Origin: Chaenocephalus aceratus
Lineage: Eukaryota; Chordata; Actinopteri; Perciformes; Channichthyidae
NCBI GenBank assembly: GCA_023974075.1
Contig: CM043799.1
Span: forward strand, 9,848,281-9,912,280
Direction of reading: 5' to 3'
DNA: 64,000 bases
The notes under the pieces were generated by a model. It saw only the letters and a program-made list of their open reading frames with translations. It did not search any database and had not been told where the DNA came from. This document shows, piece after piece, positions 63,936-64,000 of this stretch (positions within the stretch are counted from its first letter, which is position 1; each line of letters starts with the position of its first letter). The translations under genes were made by a program, and so were the position numbers.

Positions 63936-64000
63936 ATGGCGACCGCCATGATTTCATCGAGTAGCGGGGATGAGGAAAACGCACCAGAAAGTCTCAAAAA
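63936..64000 (+). CDS. Possible first exon running off the window
   Basis: An ATG after AAAAA and followed by GC opens a frame to the end: MATAMISSSSGDEENAPESL. The acidic, serine-rich start could be a host gene or a transposase N-terminus (piggyBac-type proteins often start so). Too short to decide. Confidence 0.25.
   Translation, partial: MATAMISSSSGDEENAPESLK

Overview
The window looks like nuclear DNA of a ray-finned (teleost) fish. The only clearly recognisable host genes are a small cluster of vertebrate-type beta-tubulin genes, with GT-AG introns, CCAAT-box promoters and AATAAA signals. Everything around them is typical fish repeat DNA: L2-type LINEs, many hAT elements, PIF/Harbinger, Tc1, a THAP-bearing TTAA element and foldback MITEs. 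The species cannot be named from the sequence alone.

Host genes, all on the + strand. Tubulin copy A (3023-5949) is intact: 7 exons, 446 residues. Copy B (7656-19271) has the same seven exons, but its fifth intron is swollen to 8.8 kb by nested transposons, and exons 3 and 6 carry single-base indels. Copy C (47761-50890) is compact, with one-base indels in exons 4 and 7. Copy D (52233-52599) shows only the promoter and exons 1-2 before the window fills with repeats. Sharing of exon and intron sequence is mosaic (A with C, A with B, B with C in successive segments), which points to gene conversion.

Repeat regions. From 10795 to 16339 an hAT with perfect 8-bp target duplications contains an L2 LINE, which contains a second hAT, which contains a third. 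From 21412 to about 32866 a Tc1 element is split by about 10.5 kb of inserted DNA. That DNA holds broken copies of a SWIM zinc finger plus YqaJ-nuclease gene, a LINE, an H3 histone tail with its 3' stem-loop, and inverted hAT copies. From 34.5 to 44.6 kb a roughly 1.07-kb family (called X here) is piled up in both orientations; one X copy is interrupted by a Harbinger element that itself contains another X copy. At 44743-47479 lies a Kolobok-like element with a THAP exon. From 52.6 kb to the end there is a second SWIM-YqaJ locus, two hATs with perfect target duplications, an L2 fragment and BED-finger hAT remnants.

Most interesting: the SWIM-YqaJ loci at 22.4-30.1 kb and 53.6-59.3 kb. Each is followed by a similar opposite-strand exon, and a third short locus (62668-63055) looks like an internally deleted relative. 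This suggests a two-gene unit that may be mobile. The tubulin cluster is also notable for three introns beyond the usual vertebrate four-exon layout and for its conversion mosaic.
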